Assembly (NCBI GenBank): GCA_963741055.1
Contig: CAVUGU010000014.1
Coordinates: forward strand, 257,360-321,359
Source of the DNA: Bog-756 sp963741055
Lineage (GTDB): Bacteria; Actinomycetota; Acidimicrobiia; Acidimicrobiales; RAAP-2
DNA: 64,000 nucleotides
Reading direction: 5' to 3'
Below, piece after piece: positions 31,140 to 39,385 of the stretch. The notes beneath the pieces are model-generated. The model had not been told where the DNA came from. It made no database searches and saw nothing but the letters and a program-made list of their open reading frames with translations. The position numbers were made by a program, and so were the translations under genes. Within the stretch, counting starts at the first letter, position 1. Every line of letters begins with the position of its first letter.

Positions 31140-33248
31140 TCAAAATTCCCTCTCTCCAGCAAGATCATCAGCGTGGACATTGATCGAGGAGTCCGGACGG
31201 CGAATGACCAGCAAAGCAACGTCGTCTTCGTGATCGACGCCTGGGAGTTCACCGAGGATTCCTGCCATGAAGGCGTCCGAGTCGCCTTCGAGACCTGTCG
31301 CGGCCGCCTTGAGAAAGTCCATCCGTTCCTGTATGTCCGTTCCCCGCCTCTCGATCAAGCCGTCGGTGAAGGCGATCAAAGTCGCACCGGCAGGGAATTC
31401 GAACGACTTCGCCTCATAGAGATCCCGATTCAGACCGAGGGGCGGCCCGGCGGGTAGATCGAGATAGCGGCTGCCAAGGTGCGAGACGAAAAGCGGGGGA
31501 AGGTGGCCGGCACTCGCCAGGGTCACCGACTCCGCAGCAAGGTCGACCATTCCGACCAGCACCGTGGCGAAGTGGCCGTCCGAGATGTCGATTTCGTCGG
31601 CAGCTCGCACCAAGATCTCTGCGGGTTCGATGCCGAGCTTTGCCAGCGTCCGGATGGTGAAACGCAGGGGTGCCATGGACGTGGCGGCACTGACCCCGTG
31701 GCCCGAGACGTCACCGACGACGAACACGAACCGCTCGGGACTGACCCGGATCACGCTGTACCAGTCTCCGCCCACCTCGATGCTCTGCGTCGCCGGTATG
31801 TAGCGAGCGGCGATGTCCACGCCGGGTGGCGACGGCATCTGTGTGGGCAAAAGCGCACCTTGCAGCGCCTCCGCGACGTCGCGTTGTTGTCGATACATCT
31901 GGCGAGACTCACCGGCAGCTGCCTCGGCGAAACTGCGCCGTCGGCCGAGCCACTCGGCAATGACGGCCGCAGCCGCCGTCAGCGCGAGGCCCGCAGCGAG
32001 GATCGCCCATGGAAGGTTCTCGGGCAAACGCCCGGACAGCGGAGAGCGTGGTGCGGCGACGAGTGTGAGCCAACTGCTCCCGAACGATTCGGTCACGGTG
32101 GAGGTAGAGCCACTGAGCGGAAGGCTCGGCGCGTTCGTCGCAATCAGATTGTTGGGGTTGACGCTCTTCCCGTAGTAGATCGCGACATTGAGCTGAGCAT
32201 CGGGAGAGCTCGCGGGGACCGCAATCCGCGAATGAGCAGGCAGCTGTTGTGCCGCGCCGACGACGTAGATGCCGGCCGGACCGTGGGCGGAGACGAGGTA
32301 GCCCAGCCTCTGGACCCCATGTGACACCGCCCGAGTCGTGACAAGCGAGGCCGAGCTCGCCGTGCGCTCGTAGAGCGCAGTGGCAACGGTGCCTTGTGGA
32401 TCTCTGATCGACGCCGCGCCAAGGTGTGCGAGCGGCCGTGGTCCTTCCGGAGTCACGAGCGTCAGGGAGGAGGAGACGAATCGACCCTTCGGTTGCATCG
32501 ACGGCGCCATCGATGCCTCGTAGGTGCCCACCGGGTCGCTCGACTCGGCGCTGAGACCTGCCACCCGATCGAGCGAGCTCTCGACCTGGAGGGGCGCCGT
32601 TTCCAACAGTTGCCCGGTGAGACTCGTTTGCAGAGTCGTCAGCCGCTGTTCGGTATGCGCATAGTTGGCACGGGCCAGAATTGTCAGCACGATCGTGACG
32701 GCGAGACCAAGAACTGCCACGACGACGGTCGGCGTCCGCACCTGCGGTAGCAACTTTGTCCGCCGGACGCGGGTTGTGGTGCCACGTCTTCCCGTACTCG
32801 TCGGTTGCTCGGCCGCTTGTGTCGCCGCCGATTGCTCGACCTCCTCGCCTCCGGAGTCGGGCTCGACTGCCGCGTTCGAGACTCTGCGAGCTGCCAGATC
32901 GGCCCAGACGGTCTTCCCGTGGGGTCCCAATCGAACACCCCATTCGCGAGCGACTTTGCCCACGATGAGCAATCCTCTGCCTCTCTGGTCAGACCCTCCA
33001 GGACGGCTGGGCACAGGCAGTTCCAAGCTGTGGTCTGCGACTTCGACGGTGAGGGTGTCCCTGTCGAAGCGCAAGGTCAGTCTCAGATCGCCGTGCGCGT
33101 GGACGATGGCGTTCGAAACCAGTTCAGAGACCACCAGCTCCAAGTCGTCCGCATCGATGCCCCAGCCGGTCGCAGCGGCAGCCGCGTCTCTCCTCGCTCT
33201 GGCTTCGGATTCTGGTTCGGCTGGGTAGTCCGCCTCTAGTCTCAGCAA
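31140..33248 (-). CDS. fused GHKL anti-sigma-kinase-like ATPase, transmembrane sensor and SpoIIE-type PP2C phosphatase
   Basis: A 702-residue membrane signalling protein. Residues 1-120 form an RsbW-like HATPase (N-box LVVSELVSNAIVHAHG with Asn46, G-box DQRGRGLLIVGKVA). After a charged linker come a helix (about 173-193), an extracytoplasmic sensor of about 215 residues, a second helix (412-434), and a PP2C domain from 478 with metal ligands in VGGDWYS (Asp495), VGDVSGHGVS (Asp513), FTDGLIERRG (Asp629) and EDDVALLVI (Asp675/676). Such domains normally sit on separate partner-switching proteins, so this could both phosphorylate and dephosphorylate an anti-anti-sigma factor (inference). The start is a TTG with no strong ribosome-binding site and is uncertain. 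Local base composition is less GC-rich than the flanks. Confidence 0.87.
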   Translation of the reverse strand: MLRLEADYPAEPESEARARRDAAAAATGWGIDADDLELVVSELVSNAIVHAHGDLRLTLRFDRDTLTVEVADHSLELPVPSRPGGSDQRGRGLLIVGKVAREWGVRLGPHGKTVWADLAARRVSNAAVEPDSGGEEVEQSAATQAAEQPTSTGRRGTTTRVRRTKLLPQVRTPTVVVAVLGLAVTIVLTILARANYAHTEQRLTTLQTSLTGQLLETAPLQVESSLDRVAGLSAESSDPVGTYEASMAPSMQPKGRFVSSSLTLVTPEGPRPLAHLGAASIRDPQGTVATALYERTASSASLVTTRAVSHGVQRLGYLVSAHGPAGIYVVGAAQQLPAHSRIAVPASSPDAQLNVAIYYGKSVNPNNLIATNAPSLPLSGSTSTVTESFGSSWLTLVAAPRSPLSGRLPENLPWAILAAGLALTAAAAVIAEWLGRRRSFAEAAAGESRQMYRQQRDVAEALQGALLPTQMPSPPGVDIAARYIPATQSIEVGGDWYSVIRVSPERFVFVVGDVSGHGVSAATSMAPLRFTIRTLAKLGIEPAEILVRAADEIDISDGHFATVLVGMVDLAAESVTLASAGHLPPLFVSHLGSRYLDLPAGPPLGLNRDLYEAKSFEFPAGATLIAFTDGLIERRGTDIQERMDFLKAAATGLEGDSDAFMAGILGELPGVDHEDDVALLVIRRPDSSINVHADDLAGEREF

Positions 33249-33451
33249 GCTCGAGCTCGGTTCCCGGTCCCGCCCTGGGTCTGGAAGGCCACCTTACGAC
33301 GAAGGCCGGCCGGAGGGCCACGGCGCTGGCCCTATGGGCGACGTCGGCCCAGATGGCAGGGGCCGACTACGCAGTTGCGCCCCCCGTATCTCTCCTCGTC
33401 CGGAGAGCACTCCGCCTTCAGTCCGTGGGGACAGAGGTCGATGATCCTCTC

Positions 33452-34081
33452 ATGAAGGTGCGGGGGCTGGGTGCCGCAGCGGTGATCGCCGTATCGATGA
33501 TCGGACCGCTTGCTTCACCCGCCAGAGCGGCCACCAGCCAAGGTTGTTCCGGCTCCATTTCCTCAGTCGATGCTCAGGGTGCACCCCTCGGGAAAATCTC
33601 TGTGCCCGGCCCCGGTGGCTCGAATGCCAATCCGTTTCAGCTCTATTGGGGTCTGCCCCTGACCTGGACGGGACAGAGCACTCGAGGTGTGAGCAGCGGA
33701 ACGTGGCGTGTGAGGGTCCAACATCCGTCCTGGCTCTTCGGCCTGGGTGAGCTCGTGCTCGGACATACCGATGGGCTCGCTGGCACCTTCGACAGCGGAC
33801 AGGGCGGCACTTCGTTCACCAATTCGTTCACTCCGAGCTCCGTCGAGCCGGTCACACTCCCCGGGAAGTACGACGTCGACTTCACGGTGACCGGTCAAGG
33901 AGGTGTCGACTGCACCGTCGCGATGTCGGTGCGAGTGATGGACAGTCCTCTTCGCAATCCGTTTTGGTGGCTGGCCTTCCTCTTGATTCTCGCCGGACTG
34001 GTGATGCTGTTGGTGCTCGGCCTCTCCAAGTTGACCAGGCCCGAGTATGTCCGAGGGAGTGAACAGGAGGGAGAAGGATGA
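33452..34081 (+). CDS. secreted, C-terminally membrane-anchored protein of unknown function
   Basis: A 209-residue protein with a cleavable signal peptide (GAAAVIAVSMIGPLASPARA, cut after ARA), an extracytoplasmic beta-rich domain of about 140 residues containing two cysteines (SQGCSGSI and GGVDCTVA) that could pair, and one C-terminal helix (WWLAFLLILAGLVMLLVLGL) followed by a short charged cytoplasmic tail. I do not recognise the family. Its stop overlaps the start of the next small membrane-protein gene (atga), and it is divergent from the sensor phosphatase, so the three may act together at the envelope. The upstream start at 33353 is less likely because the signal peptide begins at 33452. 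Confidence 0.7.
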   Translation: MKVRGLGAAAVIAVSMIGPLASPARAATSQGCSGSISSVDAQGAPLGKISVPGPGGSNANPFQLYWGLPLTWTGQSTRGVSSGTWRVRVQHPSWLFGLGELVLGHTDGLAGTFDSGQGGTSFTNSFTPSSVEPVTLPGKYDVDFTVTGQGGVDCTVAMSVRVMDSPLRNPFWWLAFLLILAGLVMLLVLGLSKLTRPEYVRGSEQEGEG

Positions 34082-34371
34082 AGAACACCAGAACGAGACC
34101 CAGAACCAGACACATCCTCGCCAATACTCTCGCCGGCCTGTTCCTGGGTATCGGAATGAGCCTGATGGTGACTCTCTACGGCGTCGTCGGCTGGAGCACG
34201 ACTACACCTGACTTGATCATCGTCTTCGGTCTGGCGTTCGGACTCGGCGTCGGCCTCCTCCCCGTGCGAACTCTTCGAGCTCCGACAGCTCCGACAGCCA
34301 AGACAGATGAATCCAATGCGTACGTCGGACCGTCGCACTCTTCATCCGTATCGGCTCCAGGTGCTCGGTAG
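34078..34371 (+). CDS. small membrane protein of unknown function
   Basis: A 97-residue protein with a basic N-terminus (KNTRTRPRTRH), two transmembrane helices (LAGLFLGIGMSLMVTLYGVVG and LIIVFGLAFGLGVGLLPV) and a Ser/Thr/Pro-rich tail. The ATG overlaps the upstream stop by 4 nt and is preceded by gggaggagaagg-like purines. No family recognised. It is probably co-expressed and co-inserted with the preceding anchored secreted protein. Confidence 0.65.
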   Translation: MKNTRTRPRTRHILANTLAGLFLGIGMSLMVTLYGVVGWSTTTPDLIIVFGLAFGLGVGLLPVRTLRAPTAPTAKTDESNAYVGPSHSSSVSAPGAR

Positions 34372-34438
34372 GGACTCCGCCGGAATCCTGCCCGAAGCAC
34401 GGCTCGGAGGCGGTCTCACGGTGGTAGGCAGTACGCCG

Positions 34439-34912
34439 ATGGAGCTTTGGGAGTTGACAGCCAGAGAACGAATCCGCGATTCCCTTGCCAACTACAACTG
34501 GTCAGGCGATGCTTACCGCCTCGAGGAGCTGGCAGAGACCTTTTGCGAGGACGGTGAACTCGAGATTCGCGGTTTCGACCCACTACAGGGCAGGGAGGCC
34601 ATCGTCGGATTCCTCGGGCGTCATACCGAGCAGGGCGACGACGAGTCCCGCCGTGCAGCGTTGGCAGCGGCCTCCGCAGCACGCGGTGTACGACGAATCG
34701 TTCGCCACACGTTGACCAACGTCCGCTTCCTCGAGCTGGTGCCGGACCAGGCCCGGGTCGCGTCCTACTTCACCGTGTTCACCGAGGTCGGCCTCGACCA
34801 CTATGGGCGTTATCGCGACACGTTCGTCCGGGAGGGCGACGAATGGTTGATCCGGCACCGCTACGTCTCGACCGACTGGCGCAGTCCGGCGTCGACGATG
34901 GCGCCCGTCTAG
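34439..34912 (+). CDS. SnoaL/NTF2-like domain protein
   Basis: A 157-residue single-domain protein with the NTF2-like cone fold pattern: LTARERIRDSLANYNWSGDAYRLEELAETFCEDGELEI at the start, LQGREAIVGFL, and DTFVREGDEWLIRHRYVSTDWR at the end. Members are ketosteroid isomerase-like, limonene-epoxide-hydrolase-like or scaffold proteins; the sequence does not say which. The ATG at 34439 begins the domain; an earlier in-frame ATG lies within the upstream gene. A TAGGCA-like hexamer 8 nt upstream is a degenerate version of the leaderless signal. Confidence 0.75.
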   Translation: MELWELTARERIRDSLANYNWSGDAYRLEELAETFCEDGELEIRGFDPLQGREAIVGFLGRHTEQGDDESRRAALAAASAARGVRRIVRHTLTNVRFLELVPDQARVASYFTVFTEVGLDHYGRYRDTFVREGDEWLIRHRYVSTDWRSPASTMAPV

Positions 34913-34977
34913 TCCTTGTACCGAGGTGGGCGCCCTTTCGCCAGGCCACCCGGGTGCCGTTCCGCCAGGTCAGCCAA

Positions 34978-35196
34978 CTACCCTTCGACCAGCTCACCGT
35001 GCTCGCGGCAATCGGCGCGGTAGGCGGCGGGGCTGACCACGACGCGCAGCCGGCGACCACACCGCGGACAGAAGCGCGGCGGGTCGAGATCGCGCCGGCA
35101 TCCCGCGCACTCGCTCAGCGGCAGACCGCACCCCGTGCAGCGGGCATCGTCCGCACTGCGGTCCACGGATGTGGAGAGTGGGTCAGAGGACGCCAC
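34978..35196 (-). CDS. bsaP: biotin synthase auxiliary protein BsaP
   Basis: A 72-residue Cys-rich protein encoded directly behind bioB with a 14-nt overlap. Cysteines form pairs C20-x2-C23, C30-x2-C33 and C43-x2-C46, plus Cys63 with His66. The segment LDPPRFCPRCGRRLRVVVSP and the ending ADCREHGE match the actinobacterial BsaP family (mycobacterial Rv1590 type), shown in mycobacteria to be required for biotin synthase to convert dethiobiotin to biotin, probably as an iron-sulfur or metal protein. The identification rests on recalled family features and the tight bioB linkage. An ordinary zinc ribbon of unrelated function is the alternative. Confidence 0.82.
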   Translation of the reverse strand: MASSDPLSTSVDRSADDARCTGCGLPLSECAGCRRDLDPPRFCPRCGRRLRVVVSPAAYRADCREHGELVEG

Positions 35197-36289
35197 TCAG
35201 GGCCCCGACCGGCATCCGCAGGTCTGCCAGCATCGCCAGGTCTTGGTCCGCCGAGCGGCCGAGGGTGGTCAGATAGTTCCCGACGATCAGCGCGTTGATG
35301 CCGGCCGTCATCCCCATCGACTGCAACTCGCGCAAGGTCACTTCGCGGCCACCCGCGTAGCGCAGGATCACCCCGGGTAGACCCAGGCGGAACAGCGCGA
35401 TCCAGCGGATGGCCTCCCAGGCGTCGAGCGGGTGGTGGTCGCCGAGCGGCGTGCCGGGACGAGGGTTCAAGAAGTTGAGGGGCACCTCGGTGGGGCCGAC
35501 CTGTTGGAGTTGCACGATGAGCTCGACGCGCTGCGCGTCGGTCTCGCCCATCCCGATCAGTGCTCCGCAGCACAGCTCCATGCCGTGCGCACGCACCAAT
35601 GCACAGGTCTCCTTGCGCTCGTCCCAGGTGTGTGTCGTGACCACCTGTGGAAAGTAAGACCGGGCAGTTTCGAGGTTGTGGTTGTACCGGTGCACGCCGG
35701 CGTCGGCCAGGCGACGGGCCTGCTCGTCGCTGAGGATGCCCGCGCTGACCGCGATGTTGAGTCCGGTCCGTTCCTGTACGAGCGGGACCAGCTCGATCAG
35801 CCGGGCCATCGTCCGCTCGTCGGGCCCCCGAATCGCGAGCACCAGGCAGAACTCAGACGCACCGGAGGCACGGGTCTCTTCCGCGGCGGCCAGCACCTCT
35901 TCGGTGTCGAGGAAGGGGGTGGCCTTCACCGGCGAGTCGAAGCGCGACGACTGCGAGCAGAAGTGACAGTCCTCCGGGCAGCCGCCCGTCTTCGCGGACA
36001 GGATGCCTTCGATCTCGACCTCCGGTCCGCACCGGACCAGTCGCACCTGGTGGGCGAGAGCCGCGAGCGAGGTGACCCACCGGTCGGGAAGGACCGCGAG
36101 GTCGGTGAGCTCCGCCTCGGTGAGGAGCCGACCTTCGTCGAGGAGCGCCTGTTCGGCGGCCGACAGCCGAGACCGGGCGACCGCGGTCTCGACCTCAGGA
36201 CGGCCTTCGCTGGACGCCGGGCGGATCCGGATGGGCGGATCCACGCGGACAGTGGTACGGATGGAGGAGGACGAGCGGTCGCCGGGCAT
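35183..36289 (-). CDS. bioB: biotin synthase
   Basis: A 368-residue radical-SAM enzyme inserting sulfur into dethiobiotin. The SAM-cluster motif is CPEDCHFC (C-x3-C-x2-C) in KTGGCPEDCHFCSQSS; further signatures are VSAGILSDEQARRL, GVHRYNHNLETARSYFP, CCGALIGMGET and LNFLNPRPGTPL. The N-terminus has an extra 60-odd residues before the barrel, as in other actinobacterial forms. The ATG lies 6 nt behind TACCGT (36296-36301) without a ribosome-binding site, so the bioB-bsaP mRNA is probably leaderless. bioA, bioF and bioD lie 8-13 kb upstream in a separate operon. Confidence 0.96.
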   Translation of the reverse strand: MPGDRSSSSIRTTVRVDPPIRIRPASSEGRPEVETAVARSRLSAAEQALLDEGRLLTEAELTDLAVLPDRWVTSLAALAHQVRLVRCGPEVEIEGILSAKTGGCPEDCHFCSQSSRFDSPVKATPFLDTEEVLAAAEETRASGASEFCLVLAIRGPDERTMARLIELVPLVQERTGLNIAVSAGILSDEQARRLADAGVHRYNHNLETARSYFPQVVTTHTWDERKETCALVRAHGMELCCGALIGMGETDAQRVELIVQLQQVGPTEVPLNFLNPRPGTPLGDHHPLDAWEAIRWIALFRLGLPGVILRYAGGREVTLRELQSMGMTAGINALIVGNYLTTLGRSADQDLAMLADLRMPVGALSGVL

Positions 36290-36324
36290 GTCGCAACGGT
36301 AGTGGGCCTGGCCGAACCGACCGG

Positions 36325-36379
36325 ACGGGAAGACTACGGGAAGACTAAGGAAGACAAGGAAGACAGGGAAGACAAGGGG
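36325..36379 (+). repeat. GGAAGACAA-type tandem repeat upstream of an acyl-CoA dehydrogenase
   Basis: Five imperfect 9-11-nt units of the form GGGAAGACTA or GGAAGACAA run up to the ribosome-binding site of the gene starting at 36386. The purine-rich units themselves look like weak Shine-Dalgarno sequences. Copy-number changes here would alter the leader length but not the reading frame. Confidence 0.75.
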
Positions 36380-36385
36380 GCCAAC

Positions 36386-37684
36386 GTGGCGTGGGACTTC
36401 TCCACCGAGCCGGAGTTCGAGGAGCAGCTGGTATGGATGCGCAGCTTCGTGCGCGAAGAGATCTTCCCGCTCGAGACCATCGCGCTCGACCACGACACGA
36501 TGAGTGAGGTGATCCGCCCCTTGCAGGAGGAGGTCAAGCGTCGCGGGCTGTGGGCCTCGCACCTTCCTCCCGAGCTCGGCGGGGGAGGGTTCGGCCAGGT
36601 CCGGCTCGGCCTCATGCACGAGATCCTCGGTCAGTCCCCCTATGCCCCGTGGGTCTTCGGCAACAACGCCCCCGACTCAGGCAACGCCGAGCTGCTCGCG
36701 ATCGGAATCGAGCGTTCCGGACGAGAGGAGCAACGCGAGCAGTGGTTGCAACCTCTGCTCGACGGTCGGATGCGCAGCGGCTTCTCCATGACAGAGCCCG
36801 GCGCCGGAGCCGACCCGACGATGATCGCCACGACCGCGGTGCGCGACGGTGACGAGTGGGTGATCAACGGGCACAAGTGGTTCACCTCCAACGGTTCGAT
36901 CGCCGACTTCCTGATCGTGATGGCGATCACCAACCCCGACGTCCACCCCTACCAGGGGTGCTCGATGATCCTGGTGCCTGCCGACAGACCCGGGGTCGAC
37001 ATCCTGCGAGACGTCGCCACCATGGAGGACCCCGTCGAGCACTTCGGGAAGTTCGGCGGCCACGCCGAGATCCTCTACCGCGATGTCCGGGTGCCCTACG
37101 AGAACCTGATCGGCCTCGAGGGAGAGGGGTTCGTCCTCGCCCAGCAGCGCCTCGGCCCCGGGCGGATCCACCACTGCATGCGCTGGCTCGGCCAGTGCCA
37201 GCGCGCGTTCGACATGCTCTGCGAGCGTGCGGTGTCGCGCACGACCCACGGTTCGCTCCTCGCCGAGAAGCAGACAATCCAGAACTGGGTGGCCGATTCC
37301 CTCGCCGAGATGACCGCCGCGCGGCTCATGACCCTCTACGCGGCCTGGAAGATGGATCGCGAGGGGGCGTCAGCGGCACGGGTCGAGATCGCGATGATCA
37401 AGTACTACGGAGCGAGCGTGCTCTACAACGTGATCGACCGCGCCATCCAGGTACACGGCTCACTTGGATTCTCGACCGACCTGCCGCTCGAGTCGATGTA
37501 CCGCCACGCGAGGGCGGCCCGCATCTACGACGGCCCCGACGAGGTGCACCGGGTCACCGTGGCCCGGCGGACCCTGAAGGGCTATCAGCCGGTGGCGGTC
37601 CCGACCGAGCACGTCCCGACCCGGCGCGCCGCCGCGATGGAGCGCTTCGGTCATCTGCTCGAGCTCGAGACCGCCGACCGCTGA
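36386..37684 (+). CDS. acyl-CoA dehydrogenase
   Basis: A 432-residue acyl-CoA dehydrogenase of the FadE/ACAD10-11-like type. Motifs: SGFSMTEPGAGADPTMI, VINGHKWFTSNGSIADF, QQRLGPGRIHHCMRWLGQ, and the C-terminal IQVHGSLGFSTDLPLESMYRHARAARIYDGPDEVHR. The GTG at 36386 follows aaggggg, giving WDFSTEPEFEEQL as the N-terminus; the same frame is open far upstream across the bioB shadow without similarity. It is divergent from bioB and convergent with the adenosylhomocysteinase gene. Substrate unknown. Confidence 0.9.
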   Translation: MAWDFSTEPEFEEQLVWMRSFVREEIFPLETIALDHDTMSEVIRPLQEEVKRRGLWASHLPPELGGGGFGQVRLGLMHEILGQSPYAPWVFGNNAPDSGNAELLAIGIERSGREEQREQWLQPLLDGRMRSGFSMTEPGAGADPTMIATTAVRDGDEWVINGHKWFTSNGSIADFLIVMAITNPDVHPYQGCSMILVPADRPGVDILRDVATMEDPVEHFGKFGGHAEILYRDVRVPYENLIGLEGEGFVLAQQRLGPGRIHHCMRWLGQCQRAFDMLCERAVSRTTHGSLLAEKQTIQNWVADSLAEMTAARLMTLYAAWKMDREGASAARVEIAMIKYYGASVLYNVIDRAIQVHGSLGFSTDLPLESMYRHARAARIYDGPDEVHRVTVARRTLKGYQPVAVPTEHVPTRRAAAMERFGHLLELETADR

Positions 37685-37746
37685 TCTCCGGGGGTCCGGC
37701 GTTCCGGCGGTCCGGCGGCGGTCCGACGGCGGTCCGACGGCGTTCC
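37685..37746 (+). repeat. short GGCGGTCCGAC tandem repeat between convergent genes
   Basis: About five degenerate copies of GGTCCGGC(G)/GGCGGTCCGAC fill the gap between the acyl-CoA dehydrogenase stop and the adenosylhomocysteinase stop. No hairpin with T-run was seen. Confidence 0.7.
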
Positions 37747-39195
37747 TCAGTACCGGTAGGTGTCCGGCTTGTAGGGCCCTTCGACCGGCACACCGATGTA
37801 GTCGGCCTGCTCCGGGGTGAGCGTGGTGAGCTTCACGCCCAGCGCGGGCAGATGGAGCCGGGCGACCTTCTCGTCGAGGTGCTTCGGAAGTAGGTAGACC
37901 TTGTTCTCGTAGCGCTCGGCGTTGTTGTACAGCTCCATCTGGGCCATGGTCTGGTTGGTGAAGGAGTTGGACATCACGAAGCTCGGGTGTCCGGTCGCGT
38001 TGCCCAGGTTGAGCAGGCGACCTTCCGAGAGGACGATCACCGCGTGGCCGTCGGGGAAGACCCACTTGTCCACTTGCGGCTTGACGTTGACCCGGCGGAT
38101 GCCCTCCGTCTTGGCCAGCCCCGCGATGTCGATCTCGTGGTCGAAGTGGCCGATGTTGCCGACGATCGCCTGGTGCTTCATCCGTGCCATGTGCCCGGCC
38201 GTGATGACGTTCTTGTTCCCGGTGGTGGTGATGAAGATGTCGGCTGTCTCGACGACGTCCTCGAGGGTGACCACCTGGAATCCCTCCATCGCGGCCTGCA
38301 GCGCGCAGATCGGGTCGACCTCGGTGACCACGACCCGGGCACCCTGTCCCTGGAGCGAGTCCACGCAACCCTTGCCCACGTCGCCGTAACCACAGACCAC
38401 CGCCACCTTGCCCCCGATGAGCACGTCGGTCGCCCGGTTGATGCCGTCCACGAGCGAGTGCCGGCAGCCGTACTTGTTGTCGAACTTGGACTTGGTGACC
38501 GCGTCGTTGACGTTGATCGCAGGGAAGAGGAGCTCTCCCGAATCCTGCATCTCGAGCAACCGGTGCACGCCGGTGGTGGTCTCCTCGGAGACACCCTTGA
38601 TCCCGTTGGACAGCGTCGTCCAGCGCCTCGGGTCTTCAGTGAGGCTGCGAGTGAGCACGCCGAGGACCACGCCGAACTCCTCCGAGTCGGCAGTCGAGGG
38701 ATCCGGGACCGCGCCCGCCTTCTCGAATTCGACGCCCTTGTGGACGAGGAGCGTCGCGTCACCCCCGTCGTCCAGGATCATGGTCGGTCCCTCGCCCGGC
38801 CAGAGCAGGGCTTGCTCGGTGCACCACCAGTACTCCTCGAGCGTCTCACCCTTCCAGGCGAAGACCGGGACGCCGCGGGGAGAGTCGACGGTGCCGTCGG
38901 GCCCGACCGCCACGGCGGCGGCCGCATGGTCCTGGGTCGAGAAGATGTTGCAGCTGGCCCATCGGACCTCCGCCCCGAGGGCGGTCAGGGTCTCGATGAG
39001 CACCGCGGTCTGGATGGTCATGTGCAGCGAGCCGGTGATCCGGGCGCCGCGCAGCGGCTGGCTGGCGGCGTGTTCGGCCCGCATCGCCATCAGGCCGGGC
39101 ATCTCGTGCTCGGCCAGCTCGATCTCCTTCCGCCCGAACTCGGCGAGCGAGAGGTCTGCGACCTTGAAGTCGGGTCGTCGCATCTCGTCGGTCAT
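37747..39195 (-). CDS. ahcY: adenosylhomocysteinase
   Basis: A 482-residue NAD-dependent S-adenosylhomocysteine hydrolase that clears the by-product of methylation into adenosine and homocysteine. Family landmarks: GARITGSLHMTIQTAVL, WASCNIFSTQDHAAAA, LLFPAINVNDAVTKSKFDN (active-site Lys/Asp), the NAD loop VVCGYGDVGKGC and the C-terminal KPDTYRY. Full length with the roughly 40-residue insertion of bacterial enzymes. The ATG is preceded by aaggagcg. I looked for an SAH riboswitch in the 190-nt leader and saw none. Convergent with the acyl-CoA dehydrogenase. Confidence 0.97.
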   Translation of the reverse strand: MTDEMRRPDFKVADLSLAEFGRKEIELAEHEMPGLMAMRAEHAASQPLRGARITGSLHMTIQTAVLIETLTALGAEVRWASCNIFSTQDHAAAAVAVGPDGTVDSPRGVPVFAWKGETLEEYWWCTEQALLWPGEGPTMILDDGGDATLLVHKGVEFEKAGAVPDPSTADSEEFGVVLGVLTRSLTEDPRRWTTLSNGIKGVSEETTTGVHRLLEMQDSGELLFPAINVNDAVTKSKFDNKYGCRHSLVDGINRATDVLIGGKVAVVCGYGDVGKGCVDSLQGQGARVVVTEVDPICALQAAMEGFQVVTLEDVVETADIFITTTGNKNVITAGHMARMKHQAIVGNIGHFDHEIDIAGLAKTEGIRRVNVKPQVDKWVFPDGHAVIVLSEGRLLNLGNATGHPSFVMSNSFTNQTMAQMELYNNAERYENKVYLLPKHLDEKVARLHLPALGVKLTTLTPEQADYIGVPVEGPYKPDTYRY

Positions 39196-39373
39196 GCATC
39201 GCTCCTTCGCTTCTGTCCCGGCACCGCGGCGCGGAGCCAGAGTCGATGAACTCGCCCCCTCGCACAGAAGACCGTGACCGGGACGTCCCCTGGGGCGAAG
39301 ACCTCGATGCGCGGATCCCTCTGGACCCGGGTCACGACCCCATGAGAATAGCCGACCTCTCCGCAGACGCTGT

Positions 39374-39379
39374 TACGAT
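39374..39379 (+). promoter_or_regulatory. putative -10 element of the beta-helix lipoprotein gene (leaderless)
   Basis: TACGAT ends 6 nt before the GTG at 39386; an ATG follows directly as the second codon. No ribosome-binding site. Confidence 0.45.
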
Positions 39380-39385
39380 CCGGCC

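Noticed and set aside
35432..36385. Long N-terminal extension of the acyl-CoA dehydrogenase frame
   Set aside because: It overlaps bioB antisense, has no similarity, and a good ribosome-binding site precedes the GTG at 36386.
39196..39385. SAH or SAM riboswitch before adenosylhomocysteinase
   Set aside because: No conserved SAH/SAM aptamer core could be recognised and a plain aaggagcg ribosome-binding site is present.
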